Positions 53,040 to 62,762 are shown, numbered from the stretch's first letter. The stretch: DNA of 64,000 bases from Thalassospira lohafexi (GCF_002844275.1 NZ_NXGX01000001.1:310001-374000); one strand, 5' to 3'. Notes: generated by a model not told the origin, from the letters alone. Translations and numbers: made by a program.

Positions 53040-53891
53040 ATGTTGCCTTCAGTTTCTGTCGTTATTCCTTGCTATAATGGGCACGCGTTCCTGGATCAGG
53101 TTGTTCAGTCTGTGCTCAATCAGACAGTCAAACCCCTGGAAATCATCGTTGTAGACGATGGTTCGGATAATCCCGAAACCATCAAGTTCTTGGACGAAAT
53201 TTCAAGTGGGGTGCTTCTCATAAGGCAGAAAAACAAAGGTTTGCCGCGTGCTCGCAATGTAGGGTTCGCTGCTGCTAAAGGAGAATACATTCTTCCCCTT
53301 GATTGCGATGATTGGCTGGAGCCTGAATTCTTAGAGATGGGTTTGAAGTTGATTACTGAGAATGAAGGTGTCGACTTCATGTTTTCTTGGATGTCTCTGG
53401 AGGCAGAGTCATCTGGAATTTTGGAAAAGCACTATAACTTTTTTGAACAGTTGTTCTTAAATCAACTTCCCTACTGCATTCTTCAACCCAAAAAAATTTG
53501 GGAGGATTTGGGGGGATATGATGAGTTGATGCGCAAAGGTTATGAAGACTGGGAATGGAATATCCGGTTAGGCAAGGCTGGTTATAAGGGGGGGGTCATT
53601 AAGCGCCCGTTATTCCACTACCGAGTGCAATCAACGGCAATGCTAGCCAGTATATCTCGACGGAAACATGTCGACTTGTGGATGTTTATTCGTGAAAAAC
53701 ATGCAGGTCTCTACTCCGGCAAGGAGCTGTTCGCTATGTGGAAAATATGGCGTCACTCTGGGTCAACTAGACCGTTGTTCTTATATTTCGGTTGGGAAGC
53801 TCTGTATCGTCTTCTGCCAAAAACCCTGTTCAGGTTTTTGGTTTCTACGTTATTCTCTTGTGCGCATTCCGCCCGTTTTAAGAAGAAATAG
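53040..53891 (+). CDS. Glycosyltransferase family 2 protein
   Basis: 283 residues. GT-A N-terminus VSVVIPCYNGHAFLDQVVQSVLNQTVKPLEIIVVDDGSDN, then RARNVGFAAAKGEYILPLDCDDWLEP with the DxD-type metal site DCDD (about residue 85-88), and GYEDWEWNIRLGKAGYKGGVIKRPLFHYR, the acceptor-side ED(W) block. It adds one sugar from a nucleotide donor. No membrane helix of significance; probably peripheral. Confidence 0.9.
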   Translation: MLPSVSVVIPCYNGHAFLDQVVQSVLNQTVKPLEIIVVDDGSDNPETIKFLDEISSGVLLIRQKNKGLPRARNVGFAAAKGEYILPLDCDDWLEPEFLEMGLKLITENEGVDFMFSWMSLEAESSGILEKHYNFFEQLFLNQLPYCILQPKKIWEDLGGYDELMRKGYEDWEWNIRLGKAGYKGGVIKRPLFHYRVQSTAMLASISRRKHVDLWMFIREKHAGLYSGKELFAMWKIWRHSGSTRPLFLYFGWEALYRLLPKTLFRFLVSTLFSCAHSARFKKK

Positions 53892-53927
53892 TTTATCTTT
53901 TTCCCCCGTGCCCAGACAAATAGGAAG

Positions 53928-55127
53928 TTACAGGTTTTTTAAAGACGAAACCACGACTTCAATGTCTCTTGGGGACATTGAAGTGTAGATCGGAAGTGAA
54001 AGGCAGGAATTGTAAAAGCTTAGTGTGCCTGAAAAATCAACTCCTACTGTTTGTGTTCGATAGTAAGGCTGAAGATGAACAGGGATGTAGTGAACTTGAG
54101 TACCAATTCCATCATTTTTCAGTTTTTCCATCACGTGATTACGCCCTTTACCTAGAAAATCGTTGTCAAAAAGTGCAATCATTAAGTGAGGACATGGCGA
54201 GCAATTGGGAACGCGATTAGCTAGCCTAATCCCTTCCGGCAGGCTGTTCTCTAGAGAATAGTATTTTTCCCGTAACTCTCTTCTCTTGGCTGCGAACATA
54301 TCGAGCTTTTTAAGTTGGCTGCTGCCAAGAGCGCACTGAATGTCAGAGGCCCTGTAGTTGTAGCCTGGTTCAGACATTTCATAGTACCAACTGCCCCATT
54401 CGCCCGAGCGGTCCTTGCCTGTATCTTCTGAGATAAACTCTTCTGGTTTGCGGGTGATCCCGTGATTCCGAAAAAGCTCAAGCTTCTTTGCAAAGTCACT
54501 CGAATTGGTCGTAACCGCTCCACCTTCACCCATCGCAATGGTCTTCACAGGATGAAAAGAAAAGGCTGTCAGGTCTGACCACTTGCAGTCACCTGCGACG
54601 TGTTCGAGGTTGGGGCCATAAGTTGTGCCTATCGCGTGACATGCATCTTCGATGACAAACATGCCTTCGCGCCGCGCAACTTTGCTTATTGCTTCCATGT
54701 CACAGAGCTGCCCGGCTAAATGCACAGGCACAACAACTTTGGGGCACAGGCCAGCTTTCTTTGCACGAAGAATGGCATTTTCTAGGTGATCTTTGGTCAT
54801 TAGCCCTGTTGCTGGATCGCAGTCCGCGAAAATGACTTTAGCTCCAGTAAATGTCATTGCGTTGGCAGAGGCTAGAAATGTTACTGATGGGACAATGGCA
54901 GCATCGTTCTCAGAAAGACCGATTGCATGAGCTGCCATATGCAGTGCAGCCGTACCAGAGTTGCATACAATTGCGTAATTGGAGTTCGTTTTATCTGCGA
55001 GCAGACCTTCAAACTCATTCACAGCTGGGCCGGTTGTAAGGTAATCGGACTTAAGCACTTTAACGATGGCTTCTATATCATCCTGATCAATTGATTGTCG
55101 GCCATATGGGATAAATTTTTGCGTCAT
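53928..55127 (-). CDS. pseC: DegT/DnrJ/EryC1-family sugar aminotransferase, PseC-like
   Basis: 399 residues from ATG 55127. The start KFIPYGRQSIDQDDIEAIVKVLKSDYLTTGP matches PseC. PLP site: NSGTAALHMA binds the phosphate, EDACHAIGTTYG has the ring-stacking Asp/His region, and FSFHPVKTIAMGEGG bears the Schiff-base Lys. PseC aminates the 4-keto UDP-sugar that PseB makes on the way to pseudaminic acid; this links it to the PseI homologue 36 kb away at 16485. Other DegT-family sugar aminotransferases cannot be excluded. It overlaps galE by 4 bp. Confidence 0.8.
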   Translation of the reverse strand: MTQKFIPYGRQSIDQDDIEAIVKVLKSDYLTTGPAVNEFEGLLADKTNSNYAIVCNSGTAALHMAAHAIGLSENDAAIVPSVTFLASANAMTFTGAKVIFADCDPATGLMTKDHLENAILRAKKAGLCPKVVVPVHLAGQLCDMEAISKVARREGMFVIEDACHAIGTTYGPNLEHVAGDCKWSDLTAFSFHPVKTIAMGEGGAVTTNSSDFAKKLELFRNHGITRKPEEFISEDTGKDRSGEWGSWYYEMSEPGYNYRASDIQCALGSSQLKKLDMFAAKRRELREKYYSLENSLPEGIRLANRVPNCSPCPHLMIALFDNDFLGKGRNHVMEKLKNDGIGTQVHYIPVHLQPYYRTQTVGVDFSGTLSFYNSCLSLPIYTSMSPRDIEVVVSSLKNL

Positions 55128-56110
55128 TTTGATTGGCTTTCGAAAAAGCTCCAAGCATGGGAAATGATTTCTTCGAGGTTTCGGAACCTTGCCGTCCAGT
55201 TAAGCAACCTTTTAGCTTTTTGGGCGCTTGCAACCAAGCGTTCAGGATCTCCGTCTCGACGTTTTTGATAGTTAATCTCGAAACTTTTCCCAGTTATCTG
55301 TTGGCATAGTTCTAAAACTTGCAGCACGGATGCACCTGACTCCGTGCCAATGTTTATGTAGTCAAAATTTGGTTGATGCTGGTTGGTAACAAAATTGAGA
55401 GCATCAATATGTGCTTTAGCAAGGTCATCGACATGAATATAGTCCCGGATACAGGTTCCGTCCAAGGTGTTATAATCCGTTCCAAACACTTGCATCCCAG
55501 AAGTAATGCCAGCGGCCGCTTGAAACGCTAGAGGAATCAGATGCGTTTCTGGAGTGTGTCGTTCTCCTGCACGTGCATTGGGGTCGGCGCCCGCAGCGTT
55601 GAAATAACGAAGTGCAAGTGCTTTGAAGCCATATATTTCGCTGTAGTCTTGCAAGATTGTTTCTACGATGGCTTTGGAGCGTCCATAAGGGTTGGTTGGT
55701 CTTATCTGTTGCTCCTCGTCTATCAATTGTTGGGAGCAATTTCCATAAACGGCTGCGGTTGAAGAAAATACTATACTACAGCATTCGTTGGCGCGCATTG
55801 ACGCAAACAGAACTTGTGATCCTGTTACATTAACATTGTAAAAGTCCTCAGGTGTCCTCATCGACAAACCTGCTTCGATTAACCCGGCTAAATGAATTAC
55901 GGCAATCGGTTTATAATCTATAAAAATATGATCTAACGTTGCGCGATCACGTATGTCTCCACGAACAAATGAAGCTTCGATCGGGACCGAGTCCCTATGA
56001 CCATTTGTAAGATTGTCGAGAACGACCGGGCAATATCCATGTTCCAGTAATCTCAAGCAAATATGTGAACCGATGTAACCTGCGCCACCGGTAACAAGTA
56101 TGTTTTTCAT
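55124..56110 (-). CDS. galE: UDP-glucose 4-epimerase
   Basis: 328 residues. ILVTGGAGYIGSHICLRLLEHGY is the NAD site; FSSTAAVYG and YGRSKAIVE hold the catalytic Ser/Tyr-x3-Lys; ALRYFNAAGADP and GTCIRDYIHVDDLAKAHIDAL are GalE family blocks. Interconverts UDP-glucose and UDP-galactose (or their N-acetyl forms) for the glycan. It is the rightmost gene of the second glycan island. Confidence 0.93.
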   Translation of the reverse strand: MKNILVTGGAGYIGSHICLRLLEHGYCPVVLDNLTNGHRDSVPIEASFVRGDIRDRATLDHIFIDYKPIAVIHLAGLIEAGLSMRTPEDFYNVNVTGSQVLFASMRANECCSIVFSSTAAVYGNCSQQLIDEEQQIRPTNPYGRSKAIVETILQDYSEIYGFKALALRYFNAAGADPNARAGERHTPETHLIPLAFQAAAGITSGMQVFGTDYNTLDGTCIRDYIHVDDLAKAHIDALNFVTNQHQPNFDYINIGTESGASVLQVLELCQQITGKSFEINYQKRRDGDPERLVASAQKAKRLLNWTARFRNLEEIISHAWSFFESQSK

Positions 56111-56493
56111 TGGATAATGGTGCCCACTTTTGTAACTTTAGTCGAGACACATAAATTTATGCAGAAGGCTGAATAACTAACTTTCTAAGCGCATAAGGTA
56201 CAGAGCAAAATTCTTATACTGTTTGAATAATGTGCGCCTTGGGGCCGCCAGTAAGTCCTATTACATTACATCCAGTTCATTTTTCTTTTTTTGAGTTTTC
56301 CTTTGGCAGTGAGTAGCGTGAAGAGCGGTGTGGCGTTTCGATCAAACGCTGTAACGCTGCCAAAAAGTCCTTCGGATAGAGTTCTTCTGCCCAAGGAGTG
56401 AACGCCCTTAGCCCCGCGGCGCGCAAGTTCTATTCCTTGCCGCGCAGAAAGCGGCCCCCTTCAAAATGGATCAGATTTATGCAAAGGGTTTAA
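56111..56493. other. Region between galE and the intact Lrp gene
   Basis: 383 bases. No intact gene. On the reverse strand, two alternative frames near 56294-56420 read like protein (one includes TPWAEELYPKDFLAALQRLI) but neither has a start or is recognised; they may be the end of a lost gene. No terminator of the island is clear. Confidence 0.35.
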
Positions 56494-56955
56494 ATGGTCG
56501 AACTGGATCAGATTGATACCAAAATCCTGCGTCTGTTGCAGGAAAACGCCGATATTCCCAATGCCGATCTGGCCGGGAAGATCGGCCTGTCGCCATCGGC
56601 CTGTTTGCGGCGCGTCGCCAAGCTGCGCGAAACCGGCGTGATCCTGAAAACCGTAGCGGTGGTGGACCCGGCCTTGGTCGGACGGCCGCTCACGGCGGTG
56701 ATTAATCTTGAGTTTCACCGTCATGGCAATCAATACCGCCGCGATTTTATCCGCAAAACCCGCGAACTTGCCGCTGTCCGACAATGCTATCTGGTGACAG
56801 GCGAAGTCACCGGCGTTCTGATTTTGCACATGCAAGACATGGCCGAATACACAGCCCTGTGTGACACCCTGTTTGATGCCGATGAAAACGTCGTCTGGTA
56901 TCGCACCTACATCGTGACAGAAACCCTAAAACACGACCAAGGCGTTGCGTTCTAG
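56494..56955 (+). CDS. Lrp/AsnC-family transcriptional regulator
   Basis: 153 residues. N-terminal helix-turn-helix (LDQIDTKILRLLQENADIPNADLAGKIGLSPSACLRRVAKLRETGVI) and the C-terminal RAM effector domain (LTAVINLEFHRHGNQYRRDFIRKTRELAAVRQCYLVTGEVTGVLILHMQDM). Length is normal. It regulates transcription in response to an amino acid. It is the intact version of the internally deleted copy at 39342, and the two flank the second glycan island. Confidence 0.92.
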   Translation: MVELDQIDTKILRLLQENADIPNADLAGKIGLSPSACLRRVAKLRETGVILKTVAVVDPALVGRPLTAVINLEFHRHGNQYRRDFIRKTRELAAVRQCYLVTGEVTGVLILHMQDMAEYTALCDTLFDADENVVWYRTYIVTETLKHDQGVAF

Positions 56956-56977
56956 CAGCACTGCGTATCCTCACGGT

Positions 56978-58399
56978 TTATTTGGTCGGTATGTTCTTTT
57001 TGGCGCCGTTTTGTAAGCCGGTTCGGTCTTCTGCGGGCAAAAGAACATGGAATGTCGTGCCTTTATTGACCTCTGTTTCAAACCAGATGCGTCCACCATG
57101 GCGGGTTTGGACAATGTCATGGGTAATCGCAAGCCCCTGGCCCGTGCCTTTGCCAACGCCCTTTGTGGTAAAGAACGGGTTGAAGACTTTTGACCTGTTT
57201 TTCGGGGCGATTCCTGTGCCGTTATCTGTAATGCTAATCAGGATGCTGTCATCAAGGGATGTTGTCTTAACCGTAATTTGGCCGTCGTCGGGAGAACGCC
57301 CCGCGCCGTGGATAGCCTGCGCAGCATTGACAATCAGATTGAGGAAAACCTGATTGATTTCATTGACGTGAGACGGGATATGCGGAAGCTCAGGATCCAG
57401 GTCTTCAATCAGGTTGGCATAGTGTTTCCATTCGTTTCGGGAAATCACCAAGACGTTCTGAAGTACACGGTTGATATCTGTTGCGGTTTTTTCCGTTCCA
57501 CTTGGGTGGGAAAACTCTTTCATCGACAAGACAATCTTGGCCACCTGATTGATGCCATCAAGAGACTGTTGGGTCGCGTGGGGAATCTCATCAAGCAGAA
57601 ATTCAAGATCGGCATCGCGCATCTGTTTTGCGAAACGCGAAAATGCGTTATCGGACAATTCGTTGCGATGTTCCCATAAGACTTGCAGCGCAAGCCCCAG
57701 AATACGTGAAATCGCACCATATCCGTCATTCAGGAACTTGAGGTTATCGCGGATATACTGGCTTGGTGTATTGATTTCATGGGCAATGCCGCCCGCCAGA
57801 TGACCTATGGCCTCAAGCTTTAAGGCTTCGCGCAATTCGCCTTCAAGTTTGTTGTGGGATTCTTCAGCCTGTTTTCTGCGGGTGATGTCGCGGAAAATAT
57901 ACAAATAGTTCATTTCACCCGTGAGATTGGCAGGGCTTATGGTGATTTCCATCGGAAAGCTGTCGCCATCACGCCTCTGTGCCATCGTTTCGGTATAGTC
58001 GTATTTCAATGTTCCGCTGTGGATGCTGATGCATTTGTTGAGCAGCCGGTGCCGGATGGTCGCTTTTTTGTCGATGAACATCATGTCGATGCTGGTGCCA
58101 ATCAGCTGATTGTCTTCGGCACGCAATATTTCCACAGCGGACTTATTAAAGTCCTCAATAACACCACCGTTGTTCACAACAAGTATGCCTTCGACCACGC
58201 TATCAAGAATGGTTTTCAGGCGCTGTGTCGTTTCCTGCTGTCGTTTTTGTTGTTCTTCCAAAAGCGCGCGGAATTTCTTCCTCACGTCATCATCGCCATC
58301 TATTTCGTCGACGGATAGCAAAAGGTCGTTGGTTTCCACACTTACAGAATCGGAACTAAGAATTTTTGTATCTTCTTGTTCGTTTTGCTTCTCACTCAT
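56978..58399 (-). CDS. PAS-domain hybrid-free sensor histidine kinase
   Basis: 473 residues. A coiled region (~40-60), PAS domain (~65-175: LKTILDSVVEGILVVNNGGVIEDFNKSAVEILR), then the dimerisation helix with GHLAGGIAHEINTPSQYIRDN (phosphorylated His near residue 205). The ATPase has the N box NLIVNAAQAI, G1 DNGTGIAP, F box FNPFFTTK, and G2 GKGTGQGLAI. No membrane helix is visible, so it is cytoplasmic. It is last in a leftward block of response regulators and may phosphorylate them. Confidence 0.9.
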   Translation of the reverse strand: MSEKQNEQEDTKILSSDSVSVETNDLLLSVDEIDGDDDVRKKFRALLEEQQKRQQETTQRLKTILDSVVEGILVVNNGGVIEDFNKSAVEILRAEDNQLIGTSIDMMFIDKKATIRHRLLNKCISIHSGTLKYDYTETMAQRRDGDSFPMEITISPANLTGEMNYLYIFRDITRRKQAEESHNKLEGELREALKLEAIGHLAGGIAHEINTPSQYIRDNLKFLNDGYGAISRILGLALQVLWEHRNELSDNAFSRFAKQMRDADLEFLLDEIPHATQQSLDGINQVAKIVLSMKEFSHPSGTEKTATDINRVLQNVLVISRNEWKHYANLIEDLDPELPHIPSHVNEINQVFLNLIVNAAQAIHGAGRSPDDGQITVKTTSLDDSILISITDNGTGIAPKNRSKVFNPFFTTKGVGKGTGQGLAITHDIVQTRHGGRIWFETEVNKGTTFHVLLPAEDRTGLQNGAKKNIPTK

Positions 58400-58432
58400 G
58401 ACATAGATCCAGTTTGCCGCCCTTCAGACAGA

Positions 58433-59611
58433 TCAGGTGCGCTTTCTCTTGACCCCGCGTTTGACTTCAACGGGTTCACGGAAGTCATGTGCTTTCTGAA
58501 ACACCCTGATCCGCGCAAGCTGTACTTGGGAAATAAAGTTTCCATGCGTCAGGACGACATGATCTTCCATCGTTTCAAGATCCGTCATCAGAAGATCACC
58601 CTCTCGCAGATTATCAATACGGACACGCATTTCGAGTCCTTCCGGGGGGAACTCCTGTTCGCCATCAATGACGGCCAATAATGTGCGAATTTTGGAAAAT
58701 AGGACGGGATCATAGCGATGTGGTTTGCCACCAATCACTTCGAAATCAATATCGGTCGGCTCTGGTCCGTCTCCAACATCGGCAAGGTCTCTGGCAATAC
58801 GCAATATTCTTGCCCCGAGTGGAATATTCTCACCAGAAGGCCCGCTTTCCGGGAAGCCACTGCCATCAAAGTTGCGGTTTTGCAAAAGGACCATATCGGC
58901 GACGGCCTCAAGACGTGGGATATTGCTAATCAGCTTATGCCCAACCTCCGGGGTTCTTCTTAACAAGTCTTTTTCAAGCGGTTGAAGAGGTTTGCCGAGT
59001 GCAAGGCGCGCCAGAATATCGGGTGGCAACGCCACAATACCGATCGGGCAAAGCAGTGCTGCAATTCCAAGTTCCCATGGGCGTGGGTATTCAAGTTCTT
59101 TGGCGATGATGTCACACCAGCCCTTCATTTTCATCGACCGCCCGAAAACCGTGGGATTAAGCTGTGCCATGACATCTGTCAGAAGCTTGACACTCCCGGC
59201 AAGTGTCTCCTGTATGAGGGTTTTTTCGGCGGTAATCAGTTGATGCTGTCGCAAGCCATCAGACAACGCTCTTTCGAGATCGGCTGTCTCATACGGTTTG
59301 GAGAAAAACCGGAAAATATGACCTTTGTTTATGGCATCAACCGCCGTTGCCTGATCGGCATTCCCTGTCAGCATGATACGCACGGTGTCAGGGCTTATTT
59401 TTTTGATTTTCTCAAGGAACTCAAGGCCATTCATGTTTGGCATTTGCATGTCGGCAACGCAGACCGCGATTGTGTCATGTTCCTCAAACATTTTAAGCGC
59501 ACTGGTTCCGCCTGCCGCGGTCAAAATCTCAAATTTTCCGCGCAGTTGACGGCGCAGCGCCATGAGAAGGTTAGAGTCATCGTCAACGAAGAGAATATGA
59601 TACTCGGCCAT
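58433..59611 (-). CDS. Response regulator with degenerate HD-GYP domain
   Basis: 392 residues. The receiver domain (1-~125) is intact: FVDDDSN, phospho-acceptor Asp in VADMQMPN, T in MLTGNA, K in FSKPYE. The second domain follows HD-GYP phosphodiesterases, but the normally invariant 'HDIGK' reads CPIGI and 'HHE..DGSGYP' reads LQNRNFDGSGFP, so the metal-binding His/Asp are lost. It is probably not a c-di-GMP phosphodiesterase; it may bind partners or nucleotides instead. A C-terminal ~100-residue part (VRIDNLREGDLLMTDLETMEDH) looks PilZ-independent and is unassigned. Confidence 0.85.
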   Translation of the reverse strand: MAEYHILFVDDDSNLLMALRRQLRGKFEILTAAGGTSALKMFEEHDTIAVCVADMQMPNMNGLEFLEKIKKISPDTVRIMLTGNADQATAVDAINKGHIFRFFSKPYETADLERALSDGLRQHQLITAEKTLIQETLAGSVKLLTDVMAQLNPTVFGRSMKMKGWCDIIAKELEYPRPWELGIAALLCPIGIVALPPDILARLALGKPLQPLEKDLLRRTPEVGHKLISNIPRLEAVADMVLLQNRNFDGSGFPESGPSGENIPLGARILRIARDLADVGDGPEPTDIDFEVIGGKPHRYDPVLFSKIRTLLAVIDGEQEFPPEGLEMRVRIDNLREGDLLMTDLETMEDHVVLTHGNFISQVQLARIRVFQKAHDFREPVEVKRGVKRKRT

Positions 59612-59638
59612 TCAGGAAGCTTCCCCGTTTAGTGGAAA

Positions 59639-60856
59639 TTACGTGTAACTCTCAAGGACAGTGGCAACAATTTTGCGCCATGCTTCAACGCTGTCGGCTT
59701 TCCCGATCTGTTCGAGATATGACATGTCAATCGTGCTTTGCTCTTCGCTTTCCTGTGCTGACGCCCTCCCGCCCATCTCGCGCGTGATGTGTTGGGCGGC
59801 ATAAAGTGCGGTTAACTCGGTCATTTCAGTCTGTGCAAAATCGGCAGGGTTGTGATGGCAGGCAACAGCTTGAATAACCTGTTCAGGGAACCCCCAAAGC
59901 CCCAGAAGATACGCACCAATTTCGGGATGAGCCGCACCAAACTCATCTCGCTCGGCCTCGACAATCGATATGTCTTCCTGTTCAACGCGCGCGATGACCG
60001 TTTCCATTCTCTCGTGATAGTAAAGATAAAGGATCAGGCTGCCGATATGGCTCATCATGCCGATGCTCGGGAGTAACTGACATGTCGCCTTGCTCAGTTT
60101 TTCGTGCTCGCCAATCAAGGCCGCCGCCACGCCAATTTGCTGTGACCGTTCACACAGGGTTTTAATGCGTCGCGTAACAACAGGCGGGCCATCAAAACTT
60201 TTGAACAGACCAACAAAAATTGCCAGAGACTTAAGCGTATCAGTGCCAATCATGCGAACAGCGTGCGAGATCGAAGTGATTTTACTGGGCAAGGCGAAAT
60301 AGGCCGAGTTTGTCACTTTCAATATTTCCGCAGTTAACGCGATATCTGAGGAAACGATGGCTGTTACCTTGTCATTCCCGGCTTTTGGGTCCTCAAGCGC
60401 ATTTACAAGGCGGGTATAGGTATCGGGTGGGGATGCCAAAGCATCTATGCCACCAATAATGCTTCGGATATCGGGTTTAAGAAGGAGTGTGCGCATCTTG
60501 AACATTTGTGCGATTGCCTCGAACAAAACCTCGTCATCACAAGGTTTCGCAAGATATCTTTGGGCCGGACCCACTGTTCGAAGAATGGCCTCGTCTTCTG
60601 AATAGCCAGATAAAATAATACGCGCGGTGTCGGGGCTGTTTTCCTGAAGCTGATGCAGAAGCTCCGCACCGTCCATGCCGGGCATCCTCATGTCCGAAAC
60701 AACGACATCGAAGGTTTTTTGATCGCACAGCGACAAGGCTTCTGCACCACTCGTTGCAAAAGAAATATTCCATTCAGGGTGTCGGCCACGTGCACGGCGG
60801 CGCAATCCGCTCAGAATATTCATGTCATCGTCGACAAAAAGAATATCGTTCATCAA
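59639..60856 (-). CDS. Response regulator with HDOD domain
   Basis: 405 residues from ATG 60856; a second Met codon follows at once. The receiver has ILFVDDDMNIL, Asp in VVSDMRMPGMDG and LSGYSED, but the usual Lys region reads QRYLAKPCDD. The HDOD domain (about 140-340) shows LEDPKAGNDKVTAIVSSDIALTAEILKVTNSAYFALPSKITSISHAVRMIGTDTLKSLAIF and EIGAYLLGLWGFPEQVIQAVACHH. HDOD proteins act as signal-output scaffolds without a known catalytic centre. It is adjacent to two similar regulators. Confidence 0.9.
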   Translation of the reverse strand: MMNDILFVDDDMNILSGLRRRARGRHPEWNISFATSGAEALSLCDQKTFDVVVSDMRMPGMDGAELLHQLQENSPDTARIILSGYSEDEAILRTVGPAQRYLAKPCDDEVLFEAIAQMFKMRTLLLKPDIRSIIGGIDALASPPDTYTRLVNALEDPKAGNDKVTAIVSSDIALTAEILKVTNSAYFALPSKITSISHAVRMIGTDTLKSLAIFVGLFKSFDGPPVVTRRIKTLCERSQQIGVAAALIGEHEKLSKATCQLLPSIGMMSHIGSLILYLYYHERMETVIARVEQEDISIVEAERDEFGAAHPEIGAYLLGLWGFPEQVIQAVACHHNPADFAQTEMTELTALYAAQHITREMGGRASAQESEEQSTIDMSYLEQIGKADSVEAWRKIVATVLESYT

Positions 60857-60980
60857 ATGACTGCCTTTGGTCTTGCTGTGTCTGAAACAATCCTGACTGT
60901 TGTCTGATCTTAAGGGCGCTTAATCCTTCGTTGTTGTCGTCAGAACCCTCTTAAACAGAGGTGCTCTTGTAATCTTCTGG

Positions 60981-62132
60981 TCATGTGATCGATGCGGGCA
61001 GGCCAAAATAGAAACCCTGCAACTCGTCTACGCCAATGTTTTGTAGATATGTCGCCGTATCGAGTGTTTCGACCCCTTCGGCAATGACGGTCATATTCAT
61101 CTGGTGCGATATCGTGGTCGCCCACTCAACAAACGAGCTATCGACCGGATTGTCGTCGTCCAGTCGCATGATCAGGGATTTGTCAAGCTTCAGCCCCGAA
61201 AACTGGCCACGCCGCAAAAGAGCGATCGAGTTGTTTCCCGAGCCAAAATCGTCGAGGAAAATGGGGTAACCAGCATCGCGCAACTTTGGAAGATTTTCCT
61301 GAAAGGCGGCTGTAAAGGCCATGTTACTTTGTTCTGTTACCTCAAATTCCAGATTTGGCAGCGTGGGCCGCTCGGCAAGAAAGGCTGTAAGCGACGTCAT
61401 GAATTTGTTATCGGCAACCGAATGCGGGGATATGTTGACGCCGATTGGGACGTTGCCAAACGAACTGGCGATCGCATCTCTGTGGGTGTGAATGAAGTCA
61501 ATGACTTGGAATGTAAGTTCGCCAATAACCGGATGATCTTCTGCGCCGGTGATGATGTCCTCGACCGTAAATGTCTTTTGAAGATCGGGAAAACGGCTTA
61601 ACGCTTCCAGACCGGAAACCTCAAAGTTTTTGGCATTGACGCGCGGCTGAAATGAAACGCTATGGTCCGTGGAAAGTGAGGAGCGCATGCGCCGGACCAT
61701 CGGGTTGGCTGGCTTGGTGTTATCATTGCCTGCCGATACCAAGTCCCAAACAATGCTCAGAATCGTGCTTGCGGGCACCGGTTTGACGATAACCCGGGAT
61801 ATACCGGCTTTATTGACCGCCCCCTGCAAGGCGCTTTCGGATAAGCTTCCGGACAAAAGAACCCTTGGCGTGGCAGGTGAAACCGATCTGGCCTCCGTCA
61901 AAAACTCGACACCATCCATGTGCGGCATCATTAAATCAGAAACCACCACATCGACTTGACCCGGCGACTGCCGGAGAAAGTCGAGCGCCGCCGCCGCATT
62001 ATTGTATGTTTTCAAGATACATTGTTTGTGTAGCATGCGTCGTGCAGAGGCCAGCAACGCGTCCTCATCATCGACCAGCATCACCGTCAGATTGCTCGTT
62101 TCCTGTGGAAGAATATGATTCTGCTCTTCCAT
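60981..62132 (-). CDS. Response regulator with EAL phosphodiesterase domain
   Basis: 383 residues: a receiver domain (VMLVDDEDALL, Asp in VVSDLMMPHMDG, LSGSLS, Lys in VIVKPVP) and an EAL domain from ~160. Motifs: FQPRVNAKNFEVSGLEALSRF (EAL), VNISP (Asn), FEVTEQ (Glu), DDFGSGNNS (two Asp), KLDKSLIM (Lys), and AEGVETLD (Glu). The key acidic and Lys residues are present, so c-di-GMP hydrolysis is likely. It would lower c-di-GMP under control of the nearby kinase. Confidence 0.88.
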   Translation of the reverse strand: MEEQNHILPQETSNLTVMLVDDEDALLASARRMLHKQCILKTYNNAAAALDFLRQSPGQVDVVVSDLMMPHMDGVEFLTEARSVSPATPRVLLSGSLSESALQGAVNKAGISRVIVKPVPASTILSIVWDLVSAGNDNTKPANPMVRRMRSSLSTDHSVSFQPRVNAKNFEVSGLEALSRFPDLQKTFTVEDIITGAEDHPVIGELTFQVIDFIHTHRDAIASSFGNVPIGVNISPHSVADNKFMTSLTAFLAERPTLPNLEFEVTEQSNMAFTAAFQENLPKLRDAGYPIFLDDFGSGNNSIALLRRGQFSGLKLDKSLIMRLDDDNPVDSSFVEWATTISHQMNMTVIAEGVETLDTATYLQNIGVDELQGFYFGLPASIT

Positions 62133-62762
62133 GAGAAATGTTCTCCAGTTCGCCGCGGGTCATTTGGGCGGCTCTTTGAATACCTCTGTCAGTCCCGTAC
62201 GAAACAACACCACCTGAACTTAGCACTCATAATGCGGCCAAAATCTGTTTGCGCGGTGCTTTGTGAGCATCTACCAGTGGTTTAGTGCCTGTCTCGTATG
62301 TAAGTGGTTCATCGAAAAAAAGAAAGCATGTGACATCATATTTTCCGGACGTTTCCACGCGGAAATGTCGCAGTTTTCCAGATGAGCTTAAACACTTTTG
62401 GTTGCTGGGGCGATCCAAAGTGTACTGTCGGCATCATGTGAAAGTTGCTCTGGTCGCCGCGCCCGATTTTCTTTCGGCGTCCTTGGGATAATACATCTAA
62501 ATGGCGTAACTGGGGTTGCGATATAGCCCTAATAAGCACACACTCTATATACAGGATAAAAAGAACCATAATCGATAAAACGCCAAGGGATGGTTCTACT
62601 TTTGAGGGCGCGGCATGCGCGACTGTCCAAAAGTGGTATGTATCAATGCTTGGTTTTTTGTTGCGGTGCGATAAAGTCGTTCAAGGGCCATAACAGCATG
62701 TGGAAAAGACATCGCTGAGGGGCTCAGGGAAAACGTAATCAAGATAAATATCGGAGAGTTTC
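62133..62762. other. Long intergenic region before the thiolase gene
   Basis: 630 bases. Short frames (for example 62227-62418 on the reverse strand) lack ribosome sites and family-like sequence. The promoters of the signalling block and of the thiolase gene must lie here. A GGAGAG before ATG 62763 is its ribosome site. I see no RNA gene. Confidence 0.45.

Noticed and set aside
62227-62418. 63-codon reverse frame in the gap before the thiolase gene
   Set aside because: No ribosome site or recognisable sequence; the region is better described as intergenic.
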